A stretch of 52,801 nt of DNA, from contig CANDVA010000020.1 of the NCBI GenBank assembly GCA_947389015.1, forward strand, positions 1 through 52,801. The letters are read 5' to 3'. The notes under the pieces are model-generated. The model saw only the letters and a list, made by a program, of their open reading frames with translations, was not told the origin of the DNA and searched no databases. Of the stretch, positions 33,275 to 40,932 are shown in pieces. The number at the start of each line of letters is the position of its first letter. Within the stretch, counting starts at the first letter, position 1. A program made the translations under genes and the position numbers. The stretch comes from an uncultured Clostridia bacterium. Lineage in GTDB: Bacteria > Bacillota > Clostridia > Oscillospirales > Ruminococcaceae.

Positions 33275-34672
33275 TTATTTGATAAGACCAGTTTTTGTTT
33301 CCTTAACGAAATATTTGCTTTCACGTCGCCTGAGCCGTTTCCATACGACAACATAGCAGATAATATGAACCAAAAGCGTTATTCCCCACGACATGGGGTA
33401 GGAAAGATAAACGGTGCGCGGCGAGTGATATTCGGGAATTTGGAAAACGGTCGCTATCCAAAGTATGCGCAGTCCGCACGCACCTAGCAGCGACACTATC
33501 ATGGGCATTATCGAGTAGCCCAGACCGCGTAGCATTCCGACCATAACATCCATAATTCCGCACAGCGCGTAGGTCGTCGCGATAACGGACAGGCGCGCCA
33601 TGCCCGCGTCAACGACAATTGAGCTGTTGGAGTAGATACCGAGCAGCGGACGACCGAGCATAAACGCCGCCCACCCGAGGATAAGCCCCGTCGCCGTAAC
33701 GCAAAGCAGCGAGCTTATCAGGATCTTCGGTATGCGGGAGTATTTTTTCGCGCCCATATGCTGCCCCGTAAATGAGATAGCCGCCTGATAAAACGTGTTC
33801 ATAGCCATATAAATAAAACCCTCTATCGACGCGGCGGCGGAGTTTCCCGAGACGATAGCGTCGCTTCCGAAGCTGTTTATCGACGACTGTATCACAACGT
33901 TGGACAGCGAGAATATCGTGCCTTGAAATCCCGCGGGCAAGCCCACTCTCATTACCGCAAAGAGTATGCGTCTGCGTATCCTGAGCTGCTTTAAATTAAG
34001 GTGGATCTCCGTGTTGTCTTTGATAAGGCACATTACCGTCAGTCCCGCGGAAATACATTGCGAGATGACCGTCGCCAGCGCAACGCCCGCAACGTCCATT
34101 TTCAGTACGATAACGAAAAGCAGATTTAGCAGCACGTTGATAACGCCCGCCGCGGTAAGGAAGTAGAGCGGACGCTTTGTATCGCCGACCGCGCGGAGTA
34201 TCGCGCCGCCGAAATTGTACACCATCATCGCGGGCATTCCGAGGAAGTAGATACGCAGATACGTTACCGCGAGGGGGAGCAGATTTTCGGTCGCTTCCAT
34301 AAGTACAAGCATTTCGGGAGCTAGAATAAAGCCGATTATTGCCAGCACCGTGCCGCATATCAGCGAAAGCAGCATTGACGTGTGGACGGTGTCGTGCATA
34401 TCCGAGGCGGAGTTTGCGCCGTGTGCGCGCGCCGCGACAACGTTCGCGCCGACCGACAGCCCCACAAACAAATTTGTGAAAAGATTGATAAGCGAGGACG
34501 TAGAGCCGACCGCGCCCATTGAGTTATCCCCCGCGAACTGTCCGACAACGATAACGTCGGCGGCGTTGAACAGAAGCTGCAAAACGCCCGAAGCCATAAG
34601 CGGCAGCGAGAACATCAGCAGCTTTTTAAGCACGGATCCGCTGCACATATCAATTTGATATTGTTTAGACAA
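33275..34672 (-). CDS. MATE family efflux transporter (second)
   Basis: 465 aa, twelve helices. Typical Clostridia MATE opening: VLKKLLMFSLPLMASGVLQLLFNAADVIVVGQFAG, with a matching second half (MRVGLPAGFQGTIFSLSNVVIQSSI). It belongs to a different MATE subgroup from the protein at 8844-10217. Exports unknown drugs or metabolites by ion antiport. It is on the same strand as, and 77 bases upstream of, the ECF S gene, which has its own promoter in the gap. Confidence 0.92.
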   Translation of the reverse strand: MSKQYQIDMCSGSVLKKLLMFSLPLMASGVLQLLFNAADVIVVGQFAGDNSMGAVGSTSSLINLFTNLFVGLSVGANVVAARAHGANSASDMHDTVHTSMLLSLICGTVLAIIGFILAPEMLVLMEATENLLPLAVTYLRIYFLGMPAMMVYNFGGAILRAVGDTKRPLYFLTAAGVINVLLNLLFVIVLKMDVAGVALATVISQCISAGLTVMCLIKDNTEIHLNLKQLRIRRRILFAVMRVGLPAGFQGTIFSLSNVVIQSSINSFGSDAIVSGNSAAASIEGFIYMAMNTFYQAAISFTGQHMGAKKYSRIPKILISSLLCVTATGLILGWAAFMLGRPLLGIYSNSSIVVDAGMARLSVIATTYALCGIMDVMVGMLRGLGYSIMPMIVSLLGACGLRILWIATVFQIPEYHSPRTVYLSYPMSWGITLLVHIICYVVVWKRLRRRESKYFVKETKTGLIK

Positions 34673-34694
34673 TTATATCCCTCTTCCCATACGT

Positions 34695-34713
34695 ATAAAT
34701 CGGAATTTATCGC
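34695..34713. repeat. Solo end of the hairpin repeat family
   Basis: ATAAATCGGAATTTATCGC matches the left end of the element at 32308 (17-18 of 19), with the final TATC matching that element's right end. No hairpins follow. It lies between the MATE and YhfC-like genes. Confidence 0.55.
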
Positions 34714-34731
34714 TTGCTTTGCAAGGATTTG

Positions 34732-35328
34732 TTAGACTTCTTCATTTAAAGAGTTTTTGCATATTAACGCTGAAATTATTATTACCACACATGAAAAACC
34801 GATCATGAACATGGAATCTAAATTATTATTTACATTCAAAAGTTTCATTTCATTAGCATAGAGCACTCCATTCATAATTGCATGAAGCACTACACTTAAA
34901 GCTAAATATACCATTCGTTTTTTTATAATGGAATTATAGTCTATTAAAGTTAATCCCATCAACGCTCCGAAACTCAAAATTCTTCCAATAACAGCAAATA
35001 AACAGCCCCAAATACTCATACGAGTAGCAAAAATTGTCCCAACATCAAATATCGTATGTAAGCTACTGCGCCCTAATCCAAATACGATCGGTGTTTCCTT
35101 AGATTTTTCTTTTTTTAGCATAGTTCTAAATACAAGGTAGTATCCACCTTCCTCAAACAATCCCTGAATTATTCCAACTGCAACACATAGTAATATTGAA
35201 TGTTGTGAAAAAAAATCTTTGATAGGTGATTCAACTAATACCATTATTGCTTGAATTGGCTGTGGCAGTAATAGTCCAAAAATCAATAAACTTACTACTC
35301 CAATCAAGAATATTTTATATTTTTTCAT
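34732..35328 (-). CDS. YhfC-like intramembrane metalloprotease-type protein
   Basis: 198 aa, six to seven helices. The CPBP/YhfC-like metal-ligand pattern is visible: GLFEEGGYYLVFRTM (Glu-Glu and Arg), GRSSLHTIFD (His) and VVLHAIMNG (His), spaced on successive helices. Family members are proposed CAAX-like proteases or membrane-embedded immunity/processing proteins; activity is not proven. The gene is clearly AT-richer than its neighbours, which suggests later acquisition. No partner gene is adjacent. Confidence 0.75.
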   Translation of the reverse strand: MKKYKIFLIGVVSLLIFGLLLPQPIQAIMVLVESPIKDFFSQHSILLCVAVGIIQGLFEEGGYYLVFRTMLKKEKSKETPIVFGLGRSSLHTIFDVGTIFATRMSIWGCLFAVIGRILSFGALMGLTLIDYNSIIKKRMVYLALSVVLHAIMNGVLYANEMKLLNVNNNLDSMFMIGFSCVVIIISALICKNSLNEEV

Positions 35329-35520
35329 CGTTTTTCTACTCCTGCAAATCCCGATTTGTCACTTTTCCTTAAAGCACATATTATAATTATATCACTTTGA
35401 GCACAAACATTCAATATGGTTAAGTTGTGAAAAATGCATAAATTGTTCCTGCGTTTTTCACGCAAAAACTAAAAAAATCACAAAAATAGTCTAAACTAAC
35501 TCAAATATTTTCAAATCCTC

Positions 35521-35609
35521 TTGACTTTAAACGGAAAAAGAGGTATTATATTCTTGGTTAGAAAGTCCTAACCGAATTTTTTAAAGCGCGAGTTAGACAG
35601 ATCTAACTC
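35521..35609 (+). promoter_or_regulatory. feo promoter with two TTAG-N6-CTAA operators
   Basis: TTGACT (35521-35526), 17-bp spacer, TATTAT (35544-35549). Operator 1: GGTTAG-N6-CTAACC (35556-35573), at the start of transcription. Operator 2: GAGTTAGA-N4-TCTAACTC (35590-35609), an 8-bp-arm dyad. Both share TTAG-N6-CTAA, the arms of DtxR/IdeR-class iron boxes but with a wider centre. Iron-dependent repression is inferred. Positions 35329-35520 show nothing else. Confidence 0.75.
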
Positions 35610-35627
35610 AAGCGGGAAGGAGCATTT

Positions 35628-35840
35628 ATGATGCCGCTTACATTTGCGAACGCCGGCGAGGAGTTTATGATAAAGAAAATCGGCGGAAATCCCGAGACGA
35701 AACAGTTTCTGGAAAATCTGGGGTTCGTCGTCGGCGGTGCGGTGACGGTCGTCAACGAGCTTGGCGGTAACGTTATCGTTAACGTTAAGGAGTCGCGCGT
35801 CGCCGTGTCAAAGGAAATGGCGCAGAGAATTATGGTATAA
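35628..35840 (+). CDS. feoA: FeoA family protein (first copy)
   Basis: 70 aa, an SH3-like beta-barrel. Typical pattern: GEEFMIKKIGG, then FLENLGFVVGGAVTVVNELGGNVIVNVKESRVAVSKEMAQRI. FeoA binds the cytoplasmic G-domain region of FeoB and tunes ferrous-iron uptake. GGAAGGAG lies 5-8 bases before the tandem ATGATG. First gene of the operon; duplicated FeoA genes ahead of FeoB are common in Clostridia. Confidence 0.93.
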   Translation: MMPLTFANAGEEFMIKKIGGNPETKQFLENLGFVVGGAVTVVNELGGNVIVNVKESRVAVSKEMAQRIMV

Positions 35841-35858
35841 AGAACGGGAGGAATTATT

Positions 35859-36077
35859 ATGGCAACATTGCGAAGCGCGAAGATCGGCGAAACGGTCACG
35901 GTGAAGAAGCTCAACGGCGAGGGCGCGGTCAAGCGCAGGATCATGGATATGGGCATTACGAAGGGTACGGAGGTGTACGTCCGCAAGGTAGCGCCGCTGG
36001 GCGATCCGATAGAGGTCACGGTGCGCGGTTACGAGCTTTCGCTCAGAAAACAGGACGCGGAAATGGTCGAGATATGA
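35859..36077 (+). CDS. feoA: FeoA family protein (second copy)
   Basis: 72 aa. Classic FeoA sequence: KIGETVTVKKLNGEGAVKRRIMDMGITKGTEVYVRKVAPLGDPIEVTVRGYELSLRK, including the MGI-x-x-G-x-E turn. It is closer to the FeoA consensus than the first copy, so this may be the main FeoB partner. The gap to the first copy is 18 bases with GGGAGG. Confidence 0.96.
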   Translation: MATLRSAKIGETVTVKKLNGEGAVKRRIMDMGITKGTEVYVRKVAPLGDPIEVTVRGYELSLRKQDAEMVEI

Positions 36078-36104
36078 CCGTTCCGCAAAAAGAATGGGTT
36101 TGTG

Positions 36105-36138
36105 TTAGACAAGGCTAATGTAGTTAGTCGGAATTAAC
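36105..36138 (+). promoter_or_regulatory. Two further TTAG-N6-[CT]TAA operators before feoB
   Basis: TTAG-ACAAGG-CTAA (36105-36118) and GTTAG-TCGGAA-TTAAC (36123-36138, one base off), 19 bp apart, in the 84-bp gap between the second FeoA and FeoB genes. They repeat the motif of the main promoter, so FeoB may have a second controlled entry point. Confidence 0.6.
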
Positions 36139-36161
36139 AAATATCGAAAGGAGACATTCAA

Positions 36162-38570
36162 ATGGGGATAAAAATAGCGCTTGCCGGCAACCCCAACGCG
36201 GGCAAGACCACGCTTTTCAACGCGCTTACGGGTTCAAATCAGTTTGTCGGGAACTGGCCGGGGGTCACGGTTGAGAAGAAAGAGGGCAGGCTTAAAGGCG
36301 ACAAGGACGTTACAATTACGGACTTGCCCGGTATTTATTCGCTGTCGCCGTATACGCTTGAGGAGGTAGTCGCGAGAAATTACCTTATCAACGAGCGCCC
36401 GAACGCGATATTGAACATTATCGACGGTACAAATCTCGAGCGCAATCTGTATCTTACAACGCAGCTTGCGGAGCTTGGGATCCCGATGATCGTCGCGATC
36501 AATATGATGGACGTCGTGAACAAGAACGGCGACAAAATAAACCTTGAACAGCTCTCAAATCGTCTAGGCTGCAAGGTATGCGAGATATCGGCGCTTAGAG
36601 GCACGGGTATTTCCGAAGCGGCGAAAATGGCGGTGGAAGTTGCGCAGTCCGCTAAACCGACAATTCCGCAGCACAGCTTCCGCGGCAGCGTTGAACACGC
36701 GCTGGCGCATATCGAGGAGGCGTTCCTCCACAATAAGCCTGCCGAGCAGCAGCGCTGGTACGCGATAAAGATATTTGAACGCGACGAAAAGGTTCTCGAA
36801 ATGCTGAACGTTCCCGCCGATACGCTGCGCCATATCGAGGAGGATATCAAGGCATGCGAGACCGAAATGGACGACGACGCGGAGAGTATAATCACCAACG
36901 AGCGTTATATTTACATAGCCGAGGTCATCAAGGAGTGCTACAAGAAAAAGAATAAGGGCGCGGCAACGCTTTCCGATAAAATAGACCGCATAGTGACCAA
37001 CCGCTGGCTGGCGTTGCCGATATTCGCGCTGGTAATGGTCGTTGTGTACTATATTTCTGTAACGAGCGTCGGCACGCTGCTCACCGACTGGACGAACGAC
37101 GGGATTTTCGGCGACGGCTGGCATCTGTTCGGAATCGGTACAAGCGAATACGAAGCGGCACGGGACGACTTTTCCGCCGAAAACATCTTTACCGAGGACG
37201 TTGCCGCGACCGTGCAAAGAGCTGTGGACGCGAACGTTATCGGCGCGGAGGACATTATGGGTGCTATCGAGGACGGCAGCTTCGGCGACTTCGACGAGGC
37301 TTACGGCTCATACGGCGCGGAGCTGACCGAGCAGGGCTTTGACATCGCGGAGATGGTCGAAGAGCCGCTTGAAGCGATAGGCGACGAGATAGACCCCGCA
37401 AACTACGGCGTTTGGGTACCCGGTATCCCCGTGCTTATCGAAACGGGTCTGGACAATATAAACTGCGTTGAGTGGCTGAGATCGCTTATTCTGGACGGTA
37501 TCGTAGCGGGCGTGGGCGCGGTTCTCGGATTTGTTCCGCAAATGCTGGTGCTGTTTATCTTCTTGGCGTTTCTGGAGGCTTGCGGCTATATGGCGCGTAT
37601 CGCGTTCGTTATGGACAGGATATTCCGCCGCTTCGGTCTGTCGGGAAAGAGCTTTATCCCCATGCTGATAGGCTCCGGCTGCGGCGTTCCGGGAATTATG
37701 GCTTCGCGCACTATCGAGAATGAGCGCGACCGCCGTATGACTATCATGACGACCACGTTTATCCCGTGCGGCGCAAAGCTGCCGATAATAGCGCTCATCA
37801 CGGCGGCGCTGTTCGGCGGAGCTTGGTGGGTAGCGCCCTCGGCGTACTTTATCGGTATCGCTGCGATAGTCGTTTCGGGTATTATGCTGAAAAAGACGAA
37901 GATGTTCTCGGGCGACCCCGCGCCGTTCGTTATGGAGCTTCCCGCATATCATCTGCCGACGTTCGGCAACGTTATGCGCTCGATGTGGGAGCGCGGGTGG
38001 TCGTTCATCAAAAAGGCGGGAACTATCATTCTGCTGTCCTCGATAATCATCTGGGCTGGCAGTTCTTTCGGCTGGGATAACGGAGCGTTCGGCTTCGGTA
38101 CGGAGTTTGAGCTTGCGGATACCGTTCTCGGTAAAATAGGCGCGGCAATCTGCTGGATATTCGCACCGCTCGGTTTCGGCGAGCCTACCGCTGCGGTCGC
38201 GACTATCATGGGCTTGGTGGCGAAGGAAGAGGTTGTCGGTGTATTCGGAGTGCTTGACTTCGCGGCTATGACCGCGCTTGCGGGTTATTCGTTCCTCGTG
38301 TTCAATCTGCTGTGCGCGCCCTGCTTCGCGGCTATCGGAGCTATCCGCCGCGAGATGAACAGCGCGAAGTGGACATGGTTCGCGATAGGCTATCAATGCG
38401 GCTTCGCGTATGTGGTATCGCTGATGATATATCAGTTCGGCAGCCTGTTTACGGGTAACGTTAACGTTATCGGGCTTATCTTCGCGGCGCTCGTTCTGGC
38501 ATTTATGATCTTTATGCTCGCGAGACCCTACAAGGAAAGCAGGAGACTTGACAGAAAGATCAAGGTTTAA
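36162..38570 (+). CDS. feoB: Ferrous iron transporter B
   Basis: 802 aa. N-terminal G-domain: GNPNAGKTTLFNALTG (G1), NWPGVTVEKKEG (switch I), DLPGIYSLSP (G3), INMMD (G4). A helical GDI-like region follows, then the membrane core with two Gate repeats (GFVPQMLVLFIFLAFLEACGYMARIAFVMDR and the GSGCGVPGI-MASRTI loop with its metal-facing Cys). Takes up Fe2+ driven by GTP. An acidic insert of about 110 residues (~310-425) sits between the first helix and the core, rich in D/E and helical. GAAAGGAG precedes the start. Confidence 0.96.
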   Translation: MGIKIALAGNPNAGKTTLFNALTGSNQFVGNWPGVTVEKKEGRLKGDKDVTITDLPGIYSLSPYTLEEVVARNYLINERPNAILNIIDGTNLERNLYLTTQLAELGIPMIVAINMMDVVNKNGDKINLEQLSNRLGCKVCEISALRGTGISEAAKMAVEVAQSAKPTIPQHSFRGSVEHALAHIEEAFLHNKPAEQQRWYAIKIFERDEKVLEMLNVPADTLRHIEEDIKACETEMDDDAESIITNERYIYIAEVIKECYKKKNKGAATLSDKIDRIVTNRWLALPIFALVMVVVYYISVTSVGTLLTDWTNDGIFGDGWHLFGIGTSEYEAARDDFSAENIFTEDVAATVQRAVDANVIGAEDIMGAIEDGSFGDFDEAYGSYGAELTEQGFDIAEMVEEPLEAIGDEIDPANYGVWVPGIPVLIETGLDNINCVEWLRSLILDGIVAGVGAVLGFVPQMLVLFIFLAFLEACGYMARIAFVMDRIFRRFGLSGKSFIPMLIGSGCGVPGIMASRTIENERDRRMTIMTTTFIPCGAKLPIIALITAALFGGAWWVAPSAYFIGIAAIVVSGIMLKKTKMFSGDPAPFVMELPAYHLPTFGNVMRSMWERGWSFIKKAGTIILLSSIIIWAGSSFGWDNGAFGFGTEFELADTVLGKIGAAICWIFAPLGFGEPTAAVATIMGLVAKEEVVGVFGVLDFAAMTALAGYSFLVFNLLCAPCFAAIGAIRREMNSAKWTWFAIGYQCGFAYVVSLMIYQFGSLFTGNVNVIGLIFAALVLAFMIFMLARPYKESRRLDRKIKV

Positions 38571-38584
38571 CGAGGTGGGATAAG

Positions 38585-38785
38585 ACGGAATTCATACAGC
38601 AATATTGGGGTTCGATACTGGTCGGCGCGGGAGTGCTGGTGACAGTCGTGTTCATAATCGTGAACGCCGTTCGCGACAAACGCGCGGGCAAGTCCTCCTG
38701 CGGTGGCGACTGCGCTCACTGCGGATGTTGCCGCCATGCGCAGGACAATGATGAGAGTTCCCTCCAAAACAGTAATACAAAATAA
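38585..38785 (+). CDS. FeoB-associated Cys-rich membrane protein, apparent ACG start
   Basis: 66 codons. The protein reads [start]-EFIQQYWGSILVGAGVLVT-VVFIIVNAVRDKR, then KSSCGGDCAHCGCC: one helix followed by a CxxC-type cysteine cluster, the FeoB_associated family. The upstream AGGTGG sits 6 bases before ACG (38585), where homologues have ATG-Glu-Phe, and no ATG, GTG or TTG lies in frame between the upstream stop and the helix. Either ACG is used or the start has mutated. It follows feoB by 14 bases. Confidence 0.65.
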   Translation, partial: TEFIQQYWGSILVGAGVLVTVVFIIVNAVRDKRAGKSSCGGDCAHCGCCRHAQDNDESSLQNSNTK

Positions 38786-38867
38786 CAATTATCCCCTTGT
38801 TAGGGTGGTAGCTATGTAGAAGTTTTTCAAAATATGGTTATAAGGACAAATACAGCGGGTTATGTAG

Positions 38868-38898
38868 AGCAGACTTCCTATTTTGGTAGAGGTCTGCT
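38868..38898 (+). terminator. Terminator after the feo operon
   Basis: Stem AGCAGAC/GTCTGCT with a 17-nt loop, followed by TTTGCTTTG. A second hairpin, GTTACTTTT/AAAAGTAAC (38907-38927), follows at once. Confidence 0.65.
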
Positions 38899-38959
38899 TT
38901 TGCTTTGTTACTTTTCTCAAAAGTAACGTATAGACGATTTTTAGAGAAAAATATGTTGG

Positions 38960-39016
38960 TTGACTTTTTTTCTGTTTTGTGGTATAATTATTTTGTATCA
39001 TTAAGATGATACAAAA
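38960..39016 (+). promoter_or_regulatory. Promoter with 11-bp dyad at the transcription start
   Basis: TTGACT (38960-38965), 17-bp spacer, TATAAT (38983-38988). A perfect inverted repeat TTTTGTATCAT/ATGATACAAAA (38991-39001, 39006-39016; 4-nt centre) covers the predicted start, as an operator or a 5' RNA hairpin would. Confidence 0.7.
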
Positions 39017-39039
39017 TAATTTGTAAGGAGTGGGGTTTT

Positions 39040-39099
39040 ATGATTTCTATCAAGTTTTTTTCAGCAAGTAACAACTGTACACGAGGTATAATTTTATAA
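39040..39099 (+). CDS. 19-aa leader peptide
   Basis: ATG at 39040 has a strong AAGGAG site 9 bases upstream. The product begins MISIKFFSASNN and stops at 39097-39099. A hairpin AGCTGAGCA/TGCTCGGCT (39098-39128) spans from its stop to just before the methyltransferase ribosome site. This layout resembles leader peptides that control resistance methyltransferases by ribosome stalling; that role here is inference. Confidence 0.55.
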   Translation: MISIKFFSASNNCTRGIIL

Positions 39100-39150
39100 G
39101 CTGAGCAAAGTAATCCTTTATGCTCGGCTATGACAGAAAGGATTGTAATA

Positions 39151-39864
39151 ATGGATTATAAAAAGCTTATTAAAAAACTGCAGGAAAATGAACATCTTAT
39201 AAGCATGACGCCTATCGAGCGTATAGTAGAAATCGGTTATTCGGCGGGAATGAACAGCGGTTCTGCTGTTTTGGATTTATGCTGCGGGTATGGAGAAATG
39301 CTTAAGATATGGCATGAAGCGTTTGACATCAGAGGAATTGGAGTAGACATTTGCAATGAATTTATCGAAGTCGGTAAAAATCGCATTGCAGAGGACGCTG
39401 TTTCAGACATTACCCTTATTGAAGCGGACATTTTCAAATGGCAGACAGACGAAAAATTTGATTATGTATGTTTGTCAGGCGAGGATTTCGGCGGCTTTCA
39501 AAGCACGATTGAGTTGCTTGAAAAGTATGCTAAGTCAAACGGCAAGCTGATTATTGGAATGCGTTATTCAAAGGTTGAAAATCCGCCTAAAGAGTTAATT
39601 GAATTTGAGGGAGAAACTCTCACGCTGATTGAAATTAACCGTATTATCCGCTCAAAAGATTACTACATAACCTCAATGGCAACCGATACGCAGGCAGAAT
39701 GGGAACGGTACATTATGTGGAGTGCAAAGCGGCATTTAAACGATTTGAGAAAAGCTCCCGAAAATCAATCATTCCGCGAATGGTGCGATAAATGGTATGA
39801 TATGTACTTTAACTATCGCAGACCTTATGAGGGATATGTAACCGTTGTGATTGAAAAATTATGA
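39151..39864 (+). CDS. Class I SAM-dependent methyltransferase (mobile-element cargo)
   Basis: 237 aa from ATG at 39151 (AAGGA 8 bases upstream); an ATG at 39130 lies inside the leader hairpin. Motif I is VLDLCCGYGEMLKIW, motif II IRGIGVDICNEFI, then IEADIFKW and FDYVCLSGEDF. The tail has aromatic-rich WCDKWYDMYFNYRRPYEGYV. The group resembles small-molecule methyltransferases of Firmicutes transposons; substrate unknown. It has its own promoter, leader peptide and terminator, is AT-richer than core genes and sits beside a serine-recombinase tail, so it is probably carried by a former mobile element. Confidence 0.85.
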   Translation: MDYKKLIKKLQENEHLISMTPIERIVEIGYSAGMNSGSAVLDLCCGYGEMLKIWHEAFDIRGIGVDICNEFIEVGKNRIAEDAVSDITLIEADIFKWQTDEKFDYVCLSGEDFGGFQSTIELLEKYAKSNGKLIIGMRYSKVENPPKELIEFEGETLTLIEINRIIRSKDYYITSMATDTQAEWERYIMWSAKRHLNDLRKAPENQSFREWCDKWYDMYFNYRRPYEGYVTVVIEKL

Positions 39865-39869
39865 TTGAG

Positions 39870-39900
39870 AAAAACCGTCGGTTTGAAACTGACGGTTTTT
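39870..39900 (+). terminator. Terminator of the methyltransferase gene
   Basis: Stem AAAAACCGTC/GACGGTTTTT with an 11-nt loop right after the stop. Confidence 0.85.
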
Positions 39901-39939
39901 CAATGTTTATTTTAATATATCATTTTATATAGTTCTGGC

Positions 39940-40142
39940 TATGCCCGAACAAAGGGGTGCAGAGGAACTGCTGCCGCCCGTACTTATGATATTAACTTGA
40001 AGCCTGCGGAAAGTCAATGTCATAAGTACTATGGCGTTACCAGCGTCAATGACGTAGGTAAGTTGTGCGGCTTTGCCGCCATATATGTTAAAGCCTGTCG
40101 TGTTATACGGTAGGCTTTTTTAATTTATTCACTATAGTGAAT
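39940..40142. other. Non-coding structured segment of a former mobile element
   Basis: Contains GTACTTATGA/TCATAAGTAC arms (10 bp, about 32 nt apart), a GCGGC-TTT-GCCGC hairpin, an AAGCCT/AGGCTT hairpin followed by T6 (terminator-like) and a perfect TTCACTATAGTGAA palindrome. No open frame of note. It lies between the methyltransferase and the recombinase tail. Confidence 0.45.
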
Positions 40143-40219
40143 AGATTTATATAAGGGAGTGCAGGGGGAACGCCTGCCACACAGACTATTTCCGCAGAAA
40201 TAGTCATACGCCCGGAATC

Positions 40220-40375
40220 ATGCACGAATTAATTGAACGTATAGTTGTCCACGCTCCCGACAAGTCAAGCGGACATAGGGTACAGCAAATTGACATTTAC
40301 TATCGGTTCAACATTGCGGTTTCTACGGCGATTGCTGATCGCGAGGAGTATAACAAAAAGAGAAAGGCTGCGTAG
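40220..40375 (+). pseudogene. C-terminal remnant of a large serine recombinase
   Basis: 51 codons: MHELIERIVVHAPDKSSG, then RVQQIDIYYRFNI, then a basic end. This is the DUF4368-type C-terminus of large serine recombinases (TnpX/Tn4451-like). The catalytic and zinc domains are missing, so the element was largely deleted. A terminator with arms TGCGTAG/CTACGCA (40369-40387) overlaps the stop codon. Confidence 0.75.
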
Positions 40376-40394
40376 GGTTTCTACGCAACCTTTT
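40364..40394 (+). terminator. Terminator overlapping the recombinase stop
   Basis: Stem AAAGG-x-TGCGTAG/CTACGCA-x-CCTTT followed by T, with one internal mismatch. Confidence 0.7.
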
Positions 40395-40456
40395 TAAATT
40401 CAATAAAATACTTCTGTACCGTCCCCTGCCTTTATTTAGGGGGATAATTGTTGTTC

Positions 40457-40552
40457 CGTAACCGTTTTGTAACCAAATTGTAACAATTTGTAACCTGCTT
40501 TTTTATTGAAATTTTTTCATTTATTGAAATTTTTTCAGATATGTGCTAAAAT
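40457..40552 (+). promoter_or_regulatory. Phased TGTAAC repeats and promoter, locus A
   Basis: Four half-sites [TC]GTAAC begin at 40457, 40468, 40479 and 40489 (11, 11, 10 bp apart), the direct-repeat layout bound by OmpR/PhoB/WalR-type response regulators. Downstream: TTGAAA (40524-40529), 17-bp spacer, TAAAAT (40547-40552). An 18-bp tandem duplication (ATTGAAATTTTTTCA twice) makes the -35 region. The same repeats occur at locus B (44067-44125). Confidence 0.65.
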
Positions 40553-40610
40553 ATGTTTGCACTTAACAAAAGTTAAGCAATATTTTACCACAACATTGGA
40601 GGATGACATT

Positions 40611-40709
40611 ATGAAAAAGATCATTACAGCTATATGTGCTGCGTCGTTGCTTGTTTCGCTCACGGGGTTCAATAACGAGATCGCTTTGGACGGCGGTACT
40701 TCTCCGTAA
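40611..40709 (+). CDS. Short secreted peptide, possibly truncated (32 aa)
   Basis: ATG at 40611 with GGAGG 8 bases upstream. Signal-peptide-like MKKIITAICAASLLVSLTG, then NNEIALDGGTSP and a TAA. Past that stop the same frame stays protein-like (IPESTSSESMLR…) up to a TAG at 40773, so it may be a longer gene broken by nonsense codons. It resembles the 43-aa product at 44236-44367 in start and upstream region. Confidence 0.5.
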   Translation: MKKIITAICAASLLVSLTGFNNEIALDGGTSP

Positions 40710-40810
40710 ATTCCCGAGAGCACAAGCAGCGAGAGCATGCTCAGGATAACCGAGACCACCGCAATAAAGGTATAGGCGGAGCTTGTCAGCATCGACGACT
40801 TGGGAAAAAA

Positions 40811-40846
40811 TTTGCCCCGTTTGCCGAATTTGGGCTGCGGGGCAAA
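40811..40846 (+). terminator. Hairpin, possible terminator before the sigma gene
   Basis: Stem TTTGCCCCG/CGGGGCAAA, then A-rich and TTTT. The loop is long (18 nt), so it is a weak call. Confidence 0.4.
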
Positions 40847-40932
40847 AAAATTTTCAAAATATTGTCAGAAATCAAAATAAACGTTGTCATATATAGTGTA
40901 ATGCATTATTGACCGAAAAGGGTGGTGAGACA

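Noticed and set aside
37308-38396. 362-codon minus-strand open frame
   Set aside because: Antisense to feoB with the same kind of charged shadow composition.
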